Assembly: GCF_026672255.1 (NCBI RefSeq)
Contig: NZ_JAPOHA010000009.1
Span: forward strand, 79,506-143,505
DNA from: Caproiciproducens galactitolivorans
Lineage (GTDB): Bacteria > Bacillota > Clostridia > Oscillospirales > Acutalibacteraceae
Direction of reading: 5' to 3'
DNA length: 64,000 bases
Position 1 is the stretch's first letter. Each line of letters starts with the position of its first letter. Shown piece after piece: positions 38,301 to 46,036 of the stretch. The notes beneath the pieces were generated by a model. That model was not told where the DNA came from and searched no databases. It was given only the letters and a program-made list of their open reading frames with translations. The translations under genes were made by a program, and so were the position numbers.

Positions 38301-38885
38301 TCCGAGCGCTACGAATTTATGACCGCGCAGGTTGCTGATGTGGAAAAGAGCCGCGAAGAACTGAAAAAACTGATCGGCGATCTCACCCATCAGATGCACG
38401 ATTTATTCCTTGCCCGTTTTCAGCAGATTAATGAAAACTTTAAGAGTACCTTCCGGGAACTGTTTGACGGCGGTACCGCGGAGCTTTCCCTCTGCGATCC
38501 GGAAGATATTTTAAATAGCGGAATTGATATTTCCGTTCAGCCTCCGGGCAAAATCATTACGCACCTGGAATCCCTCTCCGGCGGGGAAAAAGCTTTGGTG
38601 GCGATCGCGCTTTATTTTGCGATCATGAAGGTAAACCCGCCCCCGTTCTGTGTTCTGGACGAAATTGAGGCCGCGCTCGACGACGTGAATGTCGACCGGT
38701 TTGCCGCTTACCTGCGGCGCATGACCAAGAATACACAGTTTATCGCCATTACGCATCGCCGTGGCACCATGGAAGAAGCCGACGTACTGTACGGCGTGAC
38801 CATGCAGGATGAAGGAATCTCCAAGCTTTTGGAATTGCGGGTTTCGGAAATCGAAGCAAAACTCGGCATGAAGGAACAACATTAA
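35307..38885 (+). CDS. smc: Chromosome segregation ATPase SMC
   Basis: SMC with ScpAB compacts and resolves chromosomes. The 1192-aa protein has Walker A GPNGSGKSN at residues 31-39, two long coiled-coil arms (about 165-500 and 670-1010) and a globular hinge around 520-665. The C-terminal ABC half carries the signature LSGGEKALVAIAL near 1090, with Walker B FCVLDEIEAALDD. The length is standard. It is 11 bp before ftsY, the usual partner in Firmicutes. Confidence 0.98.
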   Translation: MLLKSLEIQGFKTFPDKTTLSFDNGITVVVGPNGSGKSNISDAVRWVLGEQSNRVLRCTKMEDVIFNGTPVRKAQGFAEVTLNIDNTRRQLPFDGDSVAVTRRYYRSGDSEYLINKAAVRLKDINELFMDTGLGRDGYSIIGQGKIDSIVAARSEDRREIFEEAAGISRFRYRKEESERKLNQAQDNLLRLNDILSELESRVGPLKEQAEKAEMYLTLAGEKRTLEIGLWLNTLEKSGQILREHEDKILIARNQHEASEQELNSIDQQIEENYSKSGECTAKVDEIRQQAAGLEESAAKKDGEASVLQNDILHHNENIERIRREIEESNLSGQDMDRDILEKNRQIEEKSQYIKDKNVQSEEYEEQIGQIRKNMSETAEKIDDCTHRITELTAQATEAKVEEMTAASSIAEIRLRISQITESVRSKKLQADQLRTAEEEAKKNLTEADERINALTNSVKGYEMRLVTRRRRMEELKKQSDTLHLDAQERSRRAHLLEELERNLEGFSQSVKIVMKEAGRGTISGIHGPVSRLIKVPPQYAVAIETALGAAMQNIVVGNEQDAKRAIQLLKQRDSGRATFLPLSTIRGRELQEAGLEECPGYIGTAGGLCSCDEKYKGILNSLLGRIAVAEDLDSAVAIAKRYGYHFRIVTLDGQVVNAGGSLTGGSLAKNSGLLSRASEIERIKAQAAELQAKAQEAAAALKSAAEEVSAAEASLSASKGELATAQETRFKIDAERGRMAADLATARKDIHTLEEENKTANVRLNRQKEAQTAAQARAQEISQKKAAVQAELDEISGSRGDLNQTADRLNAQLQETRMACLSAQKDVESLRAGIAEIERRKLDHAGKTQSLKEEIKAAQEDCTRLSGQIENLRQEAQNMRETARKCSGQIEELNAKRMEYERLSVELRAKEHEKSDEKEKIGHELARLEERKENLQKEYDEIISRLWEEYELTRREAEEVGTKIENPMQAQKRLNELKNKIKALGTVNVAAVEEYKEVSERYEFMTAQVADVEKSREELKKLIGDLTHQMHDLFLARFQQINENFKSTFRELFDGGTAELSLCDPEDILNSGIDISVQPPGKIITHLESLSGGEKALVAIALYFAIMKVNPPPFCVLDEIEAALDDVNVDRFAAYLRRMTKNTQFIAITHRRGTMEEADVLYGVTMQDEGISKLLELRVSEIEAKLGMKEQH

Positions 38886-38896
38886 AGGAGAATACA

Positions 38897-39814
38897 ATGG
38901 GCTTTTTTTCAAAAATAAAAGAAGGATTAAAGAAAACAAGAGACAAAATGAGCTCTTCGGTGGAGTCCATGCTGAACTCCTTTACAACGATCGACGAATC
39001 GCTGTTTGAAGAACTGGAAGAACTGCTCGTTATGGGCGATGTGGGCGTTTCCACGGCGGAGCATGTTTGCAAGGAGCTTCGCAGAAAAGTAAAAGAAAAA
39101 GGCGTTACCGACCCGAATGAAATCATGGGAATGCTTCAGGAAACCGTTGCAGAGATGCTTCGGGGCGGGGAAGAGCTTCATATCGGCACAAAGCCGTCCG
39201 TTATTCTGGTAATCGGCGTAAACGGCGCGGGAAAAACCACCACCATCGGTAAAATCGCGTCCCGCTTAACCAAGGATGGGAAAAAGGTCATTTTGGGCGC
39301 AGCGGACACGTTCCGCGCCGCCGCGATTGAGCAGCTGGAAGTATGGGCGCAGCGCGCCGGTACCGAAATGATCAAGCAGGCCGAGGGCAGCGACCCCGCC
39401 TCCGTCGTATTTGACACGATTGCCGCGGCAAAGGCGAGAAACGCGGATGTCATGATTTGCGATACAGCCGGACGCCTCCATAACAAAAAGAACCTGATGG
39501 AAGAGCTTGCGAAAATCAGCCGTGTAATCGACCGGGAACTGCCCGGCGCCGATAAGGAAGTCCTTCTTGTGCTGGACGCAACCACAGGCCAGAACGCCGT
39601 CAATCAGGCGCGTGAATTTCAGGCGGCGGCGGGAATTACCGGCATTGTACTTACGAAGCTGGACGGTACCGCGCGCGGCGGCGTTGTGCTTGCCATTCGC
39701 GAAAGCCTTGGAATCCCGGTGAAATTTATCGGCGTGGGCGAACAGGTGGACGACCTCCAGCCATTCAATGCGGATGAGTTTGCCGAAGCCCTTTTCGACA
39801 GACAGGAGGACTGA
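38897..39814 (+). CDS. ftsY: Signal recognition particle receptor FtsY
   Basis: FtsY docks SRP-ribosome complexes at the membrane. The 305-aa protein has a short N-terminal amphipathic part, the helical N domain and the SRP GTPase NG domain. Visible G motifs are GVNGAGKTTTIGKIA near residue 107, DTFRAAA, DTAGRLHNKKNLMEEL and TKLDGTARGG. The acidic A domain of E. coli FtsY is absent, as is usual in Gram-positives. The AAAGGAG site overlaps the end of smc. Confidence 0.98.
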   Translation: MGFFSKIKEGLKKTRDKMSSSVESMLNSFTTIDESLFEELEELLVMGDVGVSTAEHVCKELRRKVKEKGVTDPNEIMGMLQETVAEMLRGGEELHIGTKPSVILVIGVNGAGKTTTIGKIASRLTKDGKKVILGAADTFRAAAIEQLEVWAQRAGTEMIKQAEGSDPASVVFDTIAAAKARNADVMICDTAGRLHNKKNLMEELAKISRVIDRELPGADKEVLLVLDATTGQNAVNQAREFQAAAGITGIVLTKLDGTARGGVVLAIRESLGIPVKFIGVGEQVDDLQPFNADEFAEALFDRQED

Positions 39815-40402
39815 ATGACTAAATTTGTACTGGCTACCCATAATCAAAATAAATTGAAGGAACTGGAACGCATTCTGGCTCCGCTCCATATTTCCGTAGA
39901 AACCGCACAGCTTGAAGAAGTGGAAGAGACCGGGAAATCCTTCGCGGAAAATGCGTTTTTAAAAGCGGAAGCGGCTTGCCGCAAAACCGGTCTGCCCGCC
40001 GTAGCGGATGATTCGGGGCTGATGGTCGACGCGCTGAACGGCGCGCCCGGCGTTTATTCCGCACGTTACGCCGGTGCGGGCGCGAGCGATACGGATCGCA
40101 TTGAAAAGCTGCTGGACGCGATGAAAGATGTTCCGGAGCAGGCGCGCAAGGCAAAATTTGTCTGTTCAATCTGCTGTGTATTTCCGGACGGTACGAAAAT
40201 TACCGCGGAAGGGGAGTGCCCGGGGAAAATTGCGTTTGCGCCTGAGGGAAACGACGGATTTGGTTACGACCCTGTTTTTCTGGTGGACAGAAAATCCTTT
40301 GCGCAGCTTACTTCGCAGGAAAAAGACGAAATCAGCCACCGGGGCAGGGCGCTTCGGGCATTTGCCGCAGAGTTGGAAAAGAGAAAGGAAATTTACGGAT
40401 GA
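39815..40402 (+). CDS. rdgB: XTP/dITP diphosphatase (RdgB/HAM1)
   Basis: This enzyme removes deaminated purine nucleotides (XTP, dITP, ITP) before incorporation. The 195-aa protein shows LATHNQNKLKELERIL, VADDSGLMVDAL with catalytic acids, and GNDGFGYDPVF near the end. Its ATG follows directly on the ftsY stop, with AGGAGG in the ftsY tail. It overlaps yhbY by four bases. Confidence 0.96.
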   Translation: MTKFVLATHNQNKLKELERILAPLHISVETAQLEEVEETGKSFAENAFLKAEAACRKTGLPAVADDSGLMVDALNGAPGVYSARYAGAGASDTDRIEKLLDAMKDVPEQARKAKFVCSICCVFPDGTKITAEGECPGKIAFAPEGNDGFGYDPVFLVDRKSFAQLTSQEKDEISHRGRALRAFAAELEKRKEIYG

Positions 40403-40719
40403 TTACGAGTAAACAGCGCGCTTATCTTCGTTCCCTTGCAAATGAACTGGATACCATATTGATGATTGGAAAGTCGGGCGTCGGCGAAGATATCGTCAAA
40501 CAGGCGGACGACGCATTGACAGCACGCGAAATCATAAAGGCCAAGGTTCTGGAAACGTCGCCGGTTCCCGTCCGGGAAGCTGCCGAACAAATCGCCGGAC
40601 GGACCAATGCGGAAGTGGTGCAGGTCATCGGTGCAAAATTTGTTCTGTACCGCAGAAATGAGAAGGAGCCGAAAATTACGCTTCCCAAAGCCCCGAAAAA
40701 GGGATATGATATAAGGTGA
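40399..40719 (+). CDS. yhbY: YhbY-family (CRM domain) ribosome assembly RNA-binding protein
   Basis: The 106-aa protein is one CRM domain: LTSKQRAYLRSLANELD-like start (ITSKQRAYLRSLA), MIGKSG as the conserved GxxG loop, and VVQVIGAKFVLYRR near the end. CRM proteins associate with pre-50S particles. ATGA overlap with rdgB. The last ~15 residues are basic and less conserved. Confidence 0.93.
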   Translation: MITSKQRAYLRSLANELDTILMIGKSGVGEDIVKQADDALTAREIIKAKVLETSPVPVREAAEQIAGRTNAEVVQVIGAKFVLYRRNEKEPKITLPKAPKKGYDIR

Positions 40720-40723
40720 AACG

Positions 40724-41335
40724 ATGCAGAAGATAGCCGTGCTGGGCGGCACTTTCAACCCGATCCACAACGGGCATATTCATATAGCAAAGCAATATGC
40801 ACAGCGGCTCGGCGTCGACAAGGTTTTCCTGATACCAACCTACCAGCCGCCGCACAAGCGGGCGCCGGGCCTTGCGTCAGCCGAGGATCGGCTTCAGATG
40901 TGCCGGCTTGCGGCGGGGGAAAGCATTTTCGAAGCCTGCGGAATGGAAATTTGCAGGAAAGGCAAAAGCTATACGTCGGATACCCTGCTTGAACTAAAAG
41001 AGCAGTATCCGGATTCCGAGTTGTATCTGATAACGGGCGAGGATATGTTTCTCACCTTTGAGGAATGGCACGAACCCGAAACCATTTATCGGCTTGCCGT
41101 GCTTTGCGCCGCTCCGCGCAGCGCGGACGGTCTTGCGCGGCTTTTGGATTACGCGCGCATGCTGGAACAAAAAGGCGCAAAAACAATCATACAAAATATT
41201 GAATATCTTCCGATATCATCAACGATGGTCCGCGACGCTGTAAAAAACGGTCAGAGCATAGCGGGTCTTGTACCGCCGTTGGTGGCTGAATATATCGTAA
41301 AAAATAAGTTGTATTTGGAGCGGGAAAATGAATAG
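40724..41335 (+). CDS. nadD: Nicotinate-nucleotide adenylyltransferase
   Basis: NadD makes nicotinic acid adenine dinucleotide in NAD synthesis. The 203-aa protein has LGGTFNPIHNGHIHIA (HxGH nucleotidyl transfer motif) near residue 5 and ISSTMVRDAV near residue 166, the second ATP motif. It overlaps yqeK by 8 bases. yhbY-nadD-yqeK-rsfS is a conserved Firmicute run. Confidence 0.97.
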   Translation: MQKIAVLGGTFNPIHNGHIHIAKQYAQRLGVDKVFLIPTYQPPHKRAPGLASAEDRLQMCRLAAGESIFEACGMEICRKGKSYTSDTLLELKEQYPDSELYLITGEDMFLTFEEWHEPETIYRLAVLCAAPRSADGLARLLDYARMLEQKGAKTIIQNIEYLPISSTMVRDAVKNGQSIAGLVPPLVAEYIVKNKLYLERENE

Positions 41336-41900
41336 AACCGATTATCAGGCGATTATAAAACCATTTTTAAGCAAAAAACGCTATGAACATTCGATTTGCG
41401 TATGTGACGAAGCGGTTCATCTGGCAAGAGTCTATGACGCGAATGAACAGAAAGCGGAGACAGCCGGTATTCTGCACGATATCATGAAGGATGTGCCTCC
41501 GGATGAACAGCTTAAAATGATGATGCGTTACGACATTTTACTTACCGACGTGGAGCGCAGCGCGCAAAAACTGTGGCATGCCATGCTCGGAGCGGCTTAT
41601 ATTGAAAATGAGCTGCACATTTCCGATCCGGAAATATTGAACGCAGTACGGTATCACACGACCGGACGGGCGGAAATGACAACCATGGACAAGATCCTTT
41701 TCGTGGCCGATTTTATTTCGGCCGACCGCGATTATGCCGGAGTTGAGCAATTGCGGAAATCCGCTGTTGTAAGCCTGGATCAGGCTGTGGCTGACGGAAT
41801 CGTCTTTACCATTCAGGATTTGGTTCAGGCCGGCCGGCCGATTCATCCGGATACCATTGCCGCGTACAATCATGCAATACTGAATTTAAATCAAAACTGA
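41328..41900 (+). CDS. yqeK: HD-domain diadenosine tetraphosphatase YqeK
   Basis: YqeK-type HD hydrolases cut Ap4A symmetrically to ADP. The 190-aa protein has KRYEHSICVCDEAVHLA with the first metal histidine, GILHDIMKD as the HD motif, and a later HAMLGAAY and YHTTGR. The family is well established from position and motifs; activity here is inferred. Confidence 0.93.
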   Translation: MNRTDYQAIIKPFLSKKRYEHSICVCDEAVHLARVYDANEQKAETAGILHDIMKDVPPDEQLKMMMRYDILLTDVERSAQKLWHAMLGAAYIENELHISDPEILNAVRYHTTGRAEMTTMDKILFVADFISADRDYAGVEQLRKSAVVSLDQAVADGIVFTIQDLVQAGRPIHPDTIAAYNHAILNLNQN

Positions 41901-41918
41901 CAGGAAAGGTTGATGAGT

Positions 41919-42272
41919 ATGACTCCACTCGAACTTGCGAAAGAAGCCGCGAAAATCCTAGACGATAAAAAGGCGATTGACCTGAAAATCATCGGCATTA
42001 AAGATATTTCCGTATTGGCGGACTATTTTGTACTGGCGACAGGAACAAGCAGCACCCACGTAAAATCCCTTGCGGACGAGGTCGAGTTTAAGCTCAAGCA
42101 GCTCGGCAAAAGCCCCGAACATGTCGACGGCTACCGTTCCAATTCCTGGGTGCTTTTGGACTATGGCAGTGTTATGATTCACGTTTTCACCTCCGAGGCG
42201 CGCGAATTTTATAATCTCGACCGTTTGTGGCAGGACGGAGAAAACGTAGATATTTCCGATATTAAGAAATGA
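41919..42272 (+). CDS. rsfS: Ribosomal silencing factor RsfS
   Basis: RsfS binds L14 and blocks 30S/50S joining in starvation. The 117-aa protein shows [25 protein letters not shown] and, near its end, [22 protein letters not shown], the family core. Of the nearby in-frame starts, ATG 41919 has the best distance (9 nt) from AGGAAAGG; ATG 41913 is also possible. Confidence 0.95.
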   Translation: MTPLELAKEAAKILDDKKAIDLKIIGIKDISVLADYFVLATGTSSTHVKSLADEVEFKLKQLGKSPEHVDGYRSNSWVLLDYGSVMIHVFTSEAREFYNLDRLWQDGENVDISDIKK

Positions 42273-42298
42273 ACCAAGGAACAGGAGCGAAGGTAAAG

Positions 42299-44707
42299 AT
42301 GAAATACGACCATAAGCCAATTGAGAAAAAGTGGCAGGAAAAATGGGAGCAGTCCGGTGTTTTTCATGCCTCCAACGAATCCGATAAACCGAAATATTAC
42401 GCATTGATCGAGTTCCCCTATCCATCCGGGCAGGGGCTGCACGTCGGTCATCCGCGTTCCTATACGGCGCTCGATATTATCGCGCGCAAACGCCGCCTGC
42501 AGGGGTATAACGTCCTTTATCCGATCGGCTGGGACGCGTTTGGCCTGCCGACGGAAAATTTTGCGATTAAAAACCATGTGCACCCGGCGGAAGTAACGAA
42601 AAAGAATATTGCACGTTTTAAGCAGCAGCTTCAATCCCTTGGTATTTCCTTTGACTGGTCGCGTGAAATCAATACGACCGATCCGGAGTATTATAAATGG
42701 ACGCAGTGGATTTTCCTCCAGCTTTTCAAGCACGGTCTTGCCTATAAGAAGGAAATGGCCGTAAACTGGTGCACTTCCTGCAAATGCGTGCTTGCCAACG
42801 AAGAAGTGGTAAACGGCGTTTGCGAGCGCTGCGGAAGCGAAGTCGTCCGCAAGGTAAAATCCCAGTGGATGCTGAAAATCACCGAATACGCCCAGCGCCT
42901 GATCGACGACCTTGACCTTGTCGATTATCCCGACCGTGTAAAAGCACAGCAGGTTAACTGGATTGGACGTTCAACAGGCGCCGAAGTGGACTTTAATACG
43001 ACGACGGGCGACAAGCTTACGGTCTATACTACCCGCCCGGACACGCTTTACGGCGCAACCTATATGGTTGTTTCTCCGGAACATCCCATGGTCGAAAAGT
43101 GGGCGGACAAGCTCCGCAATCTGGAGGAAATCCGCGCTTATCAGGCGGAAGCCGCCAGAAAATCCGATTTTGAACGCACCGAAGTGGCGAAAGATAAAAC
43201 CGGCGTCCGTCTGGACGGCGTTGCTGCCATCAATCCGGTAACGGGGAAGGAAATCCCGATCTTTCTTTCGGATTACGTCCTTGTTTCCTACGGTACGGGT
43301 GCGATTATGGCTGTACCGGCGCACGACACCCGCGACTGGGAATTCGCGAAAAAGTTTGATCTTCCGATTATTGAAGTCGTAAAAGGCGGCGACGTGCAGA
43401 AAGAAGCTTTTACCGACTGCGCAACCGGAATGATGGTGAATTCCGGAATTCTCGACGGTTTGACCGTGGAGCAGGCAAAGGAAAAGATTACCGAGTATCT
43501 GACGGAAAAGGGAATCGGCCATTCCAAAGTAAACTTCAAGCTTCGTGACTGGGTATTTTCCCGCCAGCGTTACTGGGGCGAACCGATTCCGATTGTTTAC
43601 TGCGAAAAATGCGGTTATGTTCCGCTGCCGGAAAGCGAGCTTCCGCTGAAACTTCCGGAAGTAAAATCCTATGAACCTACCGACAACGGCGAATCGCCGC
43701 TTGCCCATATGACGGACTGGGTGAACACGACCTGCCCGCACTGCGGCGGAAAGGCGAAGCGTGAAACGGATACCATGCCGCAGTGGGCCGGTTCTTCCTG
43801 GTACTTCCTGCGTTATATCGACCCGCACAACAGCGAGGCGTTTGCCGGTAAGGATGCTTTAAAATACTGGACGCCGGTCGACTGGTACAACGGCGGAATG
43901 GAACATACCACGCTCCATCTGCTTTACAGCCGCTTCTGGCATAAGTTCCTCTATGATATCGGCGAGGTTCCAACGCCGGAACCGTATGCGAAGCGTACGA
44001 GCCACGGTATGATTCTGGGGGAGAACGGGGAGAAAATGAGCAAATCCCGCGGCAACGTCGTGAACCCGGACGAAATCGTGAACGATTACGGCGCGGACAC
44101 CATGCGCCTTTATGAAATGTTTATCGGTGACTTTGAAAAAGCGGCGCCGTGGAGTTCCGCGGGAATCAAGGGCTGCCGCCGTTTTCTGGAGCGTTACTGG
44201 AATTTGCAGAACATACTTGCCGATGAAAAAGGTGTTCGGAAGAATCTGGAAACCGCTTTCCATAAGACGATTAAAAAAGTCGGGGAAGATATTGAAGCCC
44301 TGAAATTCAATACGGCGATCGCAACGCTGATGGCGTTGATGAACGATATTTCCGACGCCGGTTCTATTACATCGGAGGAACTGAAGATTTATACCATCCT
44401 TCTGAACCCGTTCGCCCCGCATGTAACGGAGGAAATCTGGGAAACGCTGAAGCTTGGGAACGGAATGGCCTGTCAGCAGGAGTGGCCGAAGTACGATGAA
44501 GCAAAATGCGTGGAAGACACCGTCGAGATTGCCGTTCAGGTAAACGGTAAGGTGCGCGCGCGTTTGCATGTCGCGGCAGATATTGAAAAGGACGCGGCCC
44601 TTTCCGCAGCCAAGGCGGACGAAAAAATTGCCGCCGAAATCAGCGGCAAAAAAATCGTCAAGGAAATCTACGTTCCGGGCAAACTGGTTAATATTGTAGC
44701 GAAATAA
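42299..44707 (+). CDS. leuS: Leucyl-tRNA synthetase
   Basis: Class I synthetase charging tRNA-Leu. The 802-aa protein has the HIGH-type motif LHVGHPRSY near residue 49, a CP1 editing domain (about 220-410) with [19 protein letters not shown], and KMSKSRGN near residue 579. It ends in a C-terminal anticodon/tail domain. The ATG at 42299 follows AGGAGCGAAGG; the earlier ATG at 42269 overlaps rsfS. No T-box leader is present, since only 26 bp separate it from rsfS. Confidence 0.98.
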   Translation: MKYDHKPIEKKWQEKWEQSGVFHASNESDKPKYYALIEFPYPSGQGLHVGHPRSYTALDIIARKRRLQGYNVLYPIGWDAFGLPTENFAIKNHVHPAEVTKKNIARFKQQLQSLGISFDWSREINTTDPEYYKWTQWIFLQLFKHGLAYKKEMAVNWCTSCKCVLANEEVVNGVCERCGSEVVRKVKSQWMLKITEYAQRLIDDLDLVDYPDRVKAQQVNWIGRSTGAEVDFNTTTGDKLTVYTTRPDTLYGATYMVVSPEHPMVEKWADKLRNLEEIRAYQAEAARKSDFERTEVAKDKTGVRLDGVAAINPVTGKEIPIFLSDYVLVSYGTGAIMAVPAHDTRDWEFAKKFDLPIIEVVKGGDVQKEAFTDCATGMMVNSGILDGLTVEQAKEKITEYLTEKGIGHSKVNFKLRDWVFSRQRYWGEPIPIVYCEKCGYVPLPESELPLKLPEVKSYEPTDNGESPLAHMTDWVNTTCPHCGGKAKRETDTMPQWAGSSWYFLRYIDPHNSEAFAGKDALKYWTPVDWYNGGMEHTTLHLLYSRFWHKFLYDIGEVPTPEPYAKRTSHGMILGENGEKMSKSRGNVVNPDEIVNDYGADTMRLYEMFIGDFEKAAPWSSAGIKGCRRFLERYWNLQNILADEKGVRKNLETAFHKTIKKVGEDIEALKFNTAIATLMALMNDISDAGSITSEELKIYTILLNPFAPHVTEEIWETLKLGNGMACQQEWPKYDEAKCVEDTVEIAVQVNGKVRARLHVAADIEKDAALSAAKADEKIAAEISGKKIVKEIYVPGKLVNIVAK

Positions 44708-44722
44708 AATAAAAAGCATTAA

Positions 44723-44755
44723 GCAGGGCCGGCAGTATTGAACTGCCGGCCCTGC
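44723..44755. terminator. Bidirectional terminator between leuS and udk
   Basis: Perfect 14-bp GC-rich arms 44723-44736 and 44742-44755 around a 5-nt loop, between convergent genes. T-rich stretches lie on both sides at short distance. Confidence 0.85.
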
Positions 44756-44761
44756 GAAGTT

Positions 44762-45406
44762 CTATTTCTCTTTTTGGTCTTGGGCTGCCTGTTTTATGAG
44801 CGTATTAATACGGTCAACCAGCATATGAAGCGCCACCAGATTTTGCCCGCCGCGGGGAATAATAATGTCCGCTTTCTTTTTATTCGGATCGACGAACTGC
44901 TCGTGCATGGGTTTCACGGTTTTTATGTATTGCGTGATAACAGAGTCCAGGCTTCTGCCGCGTGAATTGACATCGCGGGTGATGCGCCGAATCAGACGGA
45001 TATCCGCGTCGGTGTCAACAAAAACTTTGATATCCATTAAATCCAATAAATCCTTATTTTCAAAAATCAGAATCCCCTCGACGATGATTACCTCCGCCGG
45101 TTCCACATGGACGGTTTCGTTTGTACGGGTATACGTTACAAAGGAATATTGCGGATGGTCTATTGCCTGACCGTTCTTCAGCTTTTTGATATCTTCCACC
45201 AGCAATCCGGTTTCAAAAGCGTCGGGGTGGTCGTAATTCATTTTTACACGCTGCTCATATGGAATATCCGTGTTGGCACGGTAATAAAAATCGTGCGATA
45301 AGATAATAACATTGCCGGCAATTTCCTGTTTCAGTTTCGTTGCGAGCGTCGTTTTGCCGGAACCGGTGCCTCCCGCCACACCGATTACCAAGGGTGAATA
45401 CTCCAT
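44762..45406 (-). CDS. udk: Uridine kinase
   Basis: Uridine kinase salvages uridine and cytidine to UMP and CMP. The 214-aa protein has Walker A GVAGGTGSGKTTLA near residue 9, HDFYYRA, NYDHPDAFETGLL and RRITRDVNSRGR (lid). The start is ATG 45406 behind AGGAGG; the longer reading to 45445 lacks a site. Confidence 0.96.
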   Translation of the reverse strand: MEYSPLVIGVAGGTGSGKTTLATKLKQEIAGNVIILSHDFYYRANTDIPYEQRVKMNYDHPDAFETGLLVEDIKKLKNGQAIDHPQYSFVTYTRTNETVHVEPAEVIIVEGILIFENKDLLDLMDIKVFVDTDADIRLIRRITRDVNSRGRSLDSVITQYIKTVKPMHEQFVDPNKKKADIIIPRGGQNLVALHMLVDRINTLIKQAAQDQKEK

Positions 45407-45507
45407 AGCTGCCTCCTGTATTTTACGTTCATAAAATCTTTCCAATTAAAAACTTTATCACAAAACGGAAGAATCATTATTCTTCTCCGTACATTTCCCG
45501 CGCGGCA

Positions 45508-45556
45508 AAGAAAGACTTTTCAAAATCGGTTTTACCGGTTTTAAAAAGTCTTTCTT
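45508..45556 (-). terminator. Hairpin between the BofC-like gene and udk
   Basis: Arms 45508-45520 and 45544-45556 (13 bp) with a further inner pairing, reading into T-rich sequence on the minus strand. It probably ends the BofC-like transcript. Confidence 0.6.
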
Positions 45557-45564
45557 CGTTTGTA

Positions 45565-45951
45565 TTAACTTTCATAGTCTTCAATAATACTGTTGAGACG
45601 GTCGGTGTCCGTAACTTTTATGCCGTCTTTCAGAAGCTTCCGGTCTGCCTCCGGGAGGGTGGAAACTTCTACCTGTATTTCTTCATAAGGTTTCCTTTCA
45701 TCGTTAAAAAAGACGCCGATATGCCCCTCATATTCCTTTACAGTGTATACGTTGCTCTTGCTTGTCATGGCTATAATTTCGCTGCTTTCTTGACTTGATG
45801 GCGCTTTTGGGGTAGAATTAGCTAATATATCTGAGCTTGTAGCTACAGGTGTACCAGATATATGGTTTTGCGATAAAACCAAAGCCAGCCCCGCAATCAT
45901 TACAATAACAGCGCATAGCAACACAATCCAGTTTTTTTTCAAATGGATCAC
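45565..45951 (-). CDS. BofC C-terminal-domain-like membrane-anchored protein
   Basis: The 128-aa product has an N-terminal membrane or signal segment (residues ~8-26), a Ser/Thr/Pro-rich linker and a compact C-terminal domain. The domain reads YTVKEYEGHIGVFF, then STLPEADRKLLKDGIKV. It resembles the C-terminal domain of BofC, the forespore protein that restrains SpoIVB signalling in Bacillus; the N-terminal BofC domain is not seen. Clostridial proteins of this layout are usually annotated only as 'BofC C-terminal domain-containing'. It lies divergent from the penicillin-binding protein gene. Confidence 0.7.
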   Translation of the reverse strand: MIHLKKNWIVLLCAVIVMIAGLALVLSQNHISGTPVATSSDILANSTPKAPSSQESSEIIAMTSKSNVYTVKEYEGHIGVFFNDERKPYEEIQVEVSTLPEADRKLLKDGIKVTDTDRLNSIIEDYES

Positions 45952-46036
45952 CTCTTAGGTATTATTTGAAAAATATGGAAATCTATTCACTTTTTAGTGA
46001 TATTTAAGAAATTTTTTACCCGAAAAGGTGGTTCCG